A stretch of DNA of 64,000 bases from CALJFL01 sp963669435 (GTDB lineage: Bacteria; Pseudomonadota; Gammaproteobacteria; Pseudomonadales; Halieaceae), in the NCBI GenBank assembly GCA_963669435.1, contig OY770025.1, forward strand, positions 3,286,001-3,350,000, in the 5' to 3' direction. The translations under genes were made by a program, and so were the position numbers. Of the stretch, positions 62,142 through 64,000 are shown piece by piece; within the stretch, counting starts at the first letter, position 1; each line of letters starts with the position of its first letter. The notes below the pieces were generated by a model. That model was given only the letters and a program-made list of their open reading frames with translations. It had not been told where the DNA came from and made no database searches.

Positions 62142-62831
62142 ATGGAAGTATTACTGGTCGAAGATGACGCCAGCGTCGGTGAGTTTATTCGTAATGAACT
62201 CAACAGCGCGGGCCATCAGTGCGTGCATCGGCTGGACGGTGAGCAGGGCTTGCGCGAGGCACGCGAGCGGGAGTTTGACGTGATGATCATAGATCGCATG
62301 CTGCCGCACCTTGATGGCCTGAGTTTGATCAAGATGCTGCGTAAGGAGGGGGTGCAGACACCGGTACTGGTGCTCAGCGCGCTGGGAGAGGTGGACGATC
62401 GCGTGAGTGGATTACACAGTGGCGCCGATGACTATTTGACCAAGCCCTTTTCCATGGCGGAACTGCTGGCGCGCCTGGAGGTATTATACCGCCGGTCTAC
62501 CCCCGCATCCGGTGATACGCCTATTGTGCTCGAGGTGGCGGATCTGCGCATGGACTTGCTGTCCAGGGAAGTGCATCGACAGGACGTGGAGGTAAATCTG
62601 CAGCCCAGGGAGTACAAGCTGCTGGAGTACCTGATGCGTCATCCTGGGCAGGTCGTTACCCGGGCGATGTTGCTGGAGCATGTCTGGGGTTATCACTTCG
62701 ATCCGCAGACCAACGTGATAGATGTGCATATTTCCCGCTTGCGCCAAAAAATCGACAAGGATTTTGATGCACCGCTGCTGAACACGGTACGGGGTGCAGG
62801 TTACCGCCTGGGTTCCGCTGAAACGGGCTAG
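62142..62831 (+). CDS. OmpR-family response regulator
   Basis: This 229-residue regulator has a receiver domain with acidic residues Asp8/Asp9 after Glu7, the phosphorylation site Asp51 in MIIDRMLP and the conserved Lys100 in DYLTKPFS. A C-terminal winged-helix DNA-binding domain follows (LQPREYKLLEYLMRHPGQVV). I chose the ATG at 62142, with GGGAG upstream, over 62103. It resembles QseB/CopR-type regulators. The kinase gene follows 8 bases later. Confidence 0.93.
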   Translation: MEVLLVEDDASVGEFIRNELNSAGHQCVHRLDGEQGLREAREREFDVMIIDRMLPHLDGLSLIKMLRKEGVQTPVLVLSALGEVDDRVSGLHSGADDYLTKPFSMAELLARLEVLYRRSTPASGDTPIVLEVADLRMDLLSREVHRQDVEVNLQPREYKLLEYLMRHPGQVVTRAMLLEHVWGYHFDPQTNVIDVHISRLRQKIDKDFDAPLLNTVRGAGYRLGSAETG

Positions 62832-62839
62832 CGTTGGGC

Positions 62840-64000
62840 ATGAAAGTCACGGCGGTCATCACCAGCCTTACCTTCCGCTACATGGCGCGCTATACCCTGG
62901 CGCTGAGTACCACGGTATTCGTGTTACTTGCTGCCATGTATGCCTATTTCAGCTACAACTACCTGGGTGACCTCAGCGATTCCATCATCGAGGAACTGGA
63001 AACACTGGAGGTTATCTATCGCGGTCAGTCGATGCCGGGGGTACGCCAATACATCGACGACCAACTGGGTCAGCAGCAGACCGATCGCTTTTCCTACCTG
63101 GTCACCGACGCCCAGTCGCGCAAGGTAGCAGGCGATTTACCCCTGGGTTCCAGCTACAAGGAGTTTTCCGGCGGTTGGCTGGGGTTCGAGTTGGCGCTGT
63201 CCAATTGGGGTGAGACTGTCGACGTCGATTTCCTGGCCCGCCCCGCTGACCTGGGTGATGGTTACCGCGCGATTGTCGCCCACAGTTCAGAGGCGAGTTC
63301 CAGACACGTTAAAACCGTGTTCCGAACGCTGTTTATAGCAATGCTGGCGACGATAGTGCTGGGATTGGCGGGTGGTTATTTCAGCGCGGCCAAAATGCTG
63401 GACGGCATAGAGAGCCTGAATATGGACCTGGCAAGAATTGTGCGGACAAGCCCGGGTGAACGCCTGGATACCTCACAGCGCCGTGGCTATGTGCGGCAAT
63501 TGGCGATTGGCGTGAACAGCGTGCTCGCGCAAATGGAATCGCTGATGCAGGGCGTGAAACTGGTATCGGACAACATCGCCCATGATTTGCGCACGCCGCT
63601 AACACGTATGCGCAATAACCTGAGCCAGCTGACCAATGATATCGACGCCGATCAGCGCGAGTACGTCGATCGGATTATCCAGGAATGTGACGAATTGCTG
63701 GCGTCTTTCAATGGTTTGTTGAAGATTTCCGCGCTCGAGTCCGGCGCCCTGCATACGGGTGATGCCGAGGTTGACCTGGTGGTGTTGCTGAATGACGTGG
63801 TTGAGTTATACGAGCCGGTTGCCAGCGAAAAACAGATTCACTTACAGGTGGATCTCCCCCCCACGTTTCCATACCCGGGTGATCGCGACCTGTTGTTCCA
63901 GATGGCCGCCAACCTGATCGACAATAGCATTAAACACACGCCCGACGGAGGCAGCATTTCGGTCGCGTTGCATACCACGGGCACGGAAGGATGCACCCTG
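62840..64000 (+). CDS. Sensor histidine kinase, 3' end cut by window edge
   Basis: An open frame from the ATG at 62840 continues to the last base, 387 codons without a stop. It encodes one span near residues 18-38, a periplasmic sensor region of about 120 residues and a second span near 162-182. A HAMP-like linker follows, then the H-box IAHDLRTPLTRM with His248, and the N-box NLIDNSIKHTPDG near 358-370. The rest of the ATPase domain is outside the window. It is the cognate kinase of the preceding regulator. Its signal is unknown; the small periplasmic domain resembles QseC/PmrB-type sensors only in size. Confidence 0.92.
   Translation, partial: MKVTAVITSLTFRYMARYTLALSTTVFVLLAAMYAYFSYNYLGDLSDSIIEELETLEVIYRGQSMPGVRQYIDDQLGQQQTDRFSYLVTDAQSRKVAGDLPLGSSYKEFSGGWLGFELALSNWGETVDVDFLARPADLGDGYRAIVAHSSEASSRHVKTVFRTLFIAMLATIVLGLAGGYFSAAKMLDGIESLNMDLARIVRTSPGERLDTSQRRGYVRQLAIGVNSVLAQMESLMQGVKLVSDNIAHDLRTPLTRMRNNLSQLTNDIDADQREYVDRIIQECDELLASFNGLLKISALESGALHTGDAEVDLVVLLNDVVELYEPVASEKQIHLQVDLPPTFPYPGDRDLLFQMAANLIDNSIKHTPDGGSISVALHTTGTEGCTL

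Overview
The window reads as chromosomal DNA of a free-living, probably marine gammaproteobacterium. The evidence is the gene order pepA-holC-valS with lptF-lptG divergent, together with rapA, tatD, glnK-amtB, ppx and many acyl-CoA catabolic genes. The style recalls the Halieaceae/Cellvibrionales group, but that placement is inference from gene content only. I see no tRNA, rRNA, CRISPR array, prophage or transposase gene. Base composition and codon use look even throughout.

Layout. 1-2.7 kb: a truncated short-chain dehydrogenase and the glnK-amtB ammonium module, with an NtrC-like site and a strong terminator. 2.8-5.9 kb: an M32 carboxypeptidase and an exopolyphosphatase. 6.0-12.0 kb, minus strand: the most interesting block, a tightly coupled run DUF1445 - pxpA - pxpB - pxpC - DUF4392 - dat - alr. 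It joins both halves of the mammalian D-glutamate cyclase DGLUCY, here separate proteins, with 5-oxoprolinase, a D-amino acid aminotransferase and alanine racemase. Together they could form a route from D-Ala/D-Glu through 5-oxoproline to glutamate. 12.2-19.1 kb: an acyl-CoA ligase and a complete OppA/MppA-type oligopeptide importer, whose oppB-oppC junction holds a 266-bp MITE-like element with 25-bp perfect terminal inverted repeats. 19.2-25.2 kb: an MFS exporter, a frameshifted EF-hand gene, a small NrtS-like protein and an RND efflux pair.

25.4-32.2 kb: a patatin/DUF3336 lipase, then a thiolase / enoyl-CoA hydratase / APH-like kinase operon divergent from an acyl-CoA ligase. 32.3-39.8 kb: ferredoxin-NADP reductase divergent from a FinR-like LysR regulator, an SprT protease, a large DUF748 gene broken by one extra base, and an AraC regulator with a diguanylate cyclase. 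40.0-46.3 kb: a methyl-branched-acyl-CoA-like operon (IVD/LCAD-type dehydrogenase, alpha-methylacyl-CoA racemase, PaaG-type crotonase, acyl-CoA carboxyltransferase) convergent with a flavin monooxygenase. 46.4-64.0 kb: housekeeping and regulation (rapA, tatD, wax ester synthase/DGAT, methyltransferase, TetR, two cold-shock proteins, valS, holC, pepA, lptF, lptG, RDD protein) and a two-component system whose kinase runs off the end.

Two themes recur. One is lipid handling: acyl-CoA oxidation at three loci, plus a wax ester/TAG synthase and a TAG-lipase-like patatin that both carry lysine-rich, histone-H1-like tails. The other is nitrogen and D-amino acid handling: ammonium transport, a nitrate/nitrite transporter candidate, peptide import and the D-glutamate/5-oxoproline cluster. 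Two separate one-base insertions (20.56 kb and 36.11 kb) break otherwise intact genes and could be real or sequencing errors.
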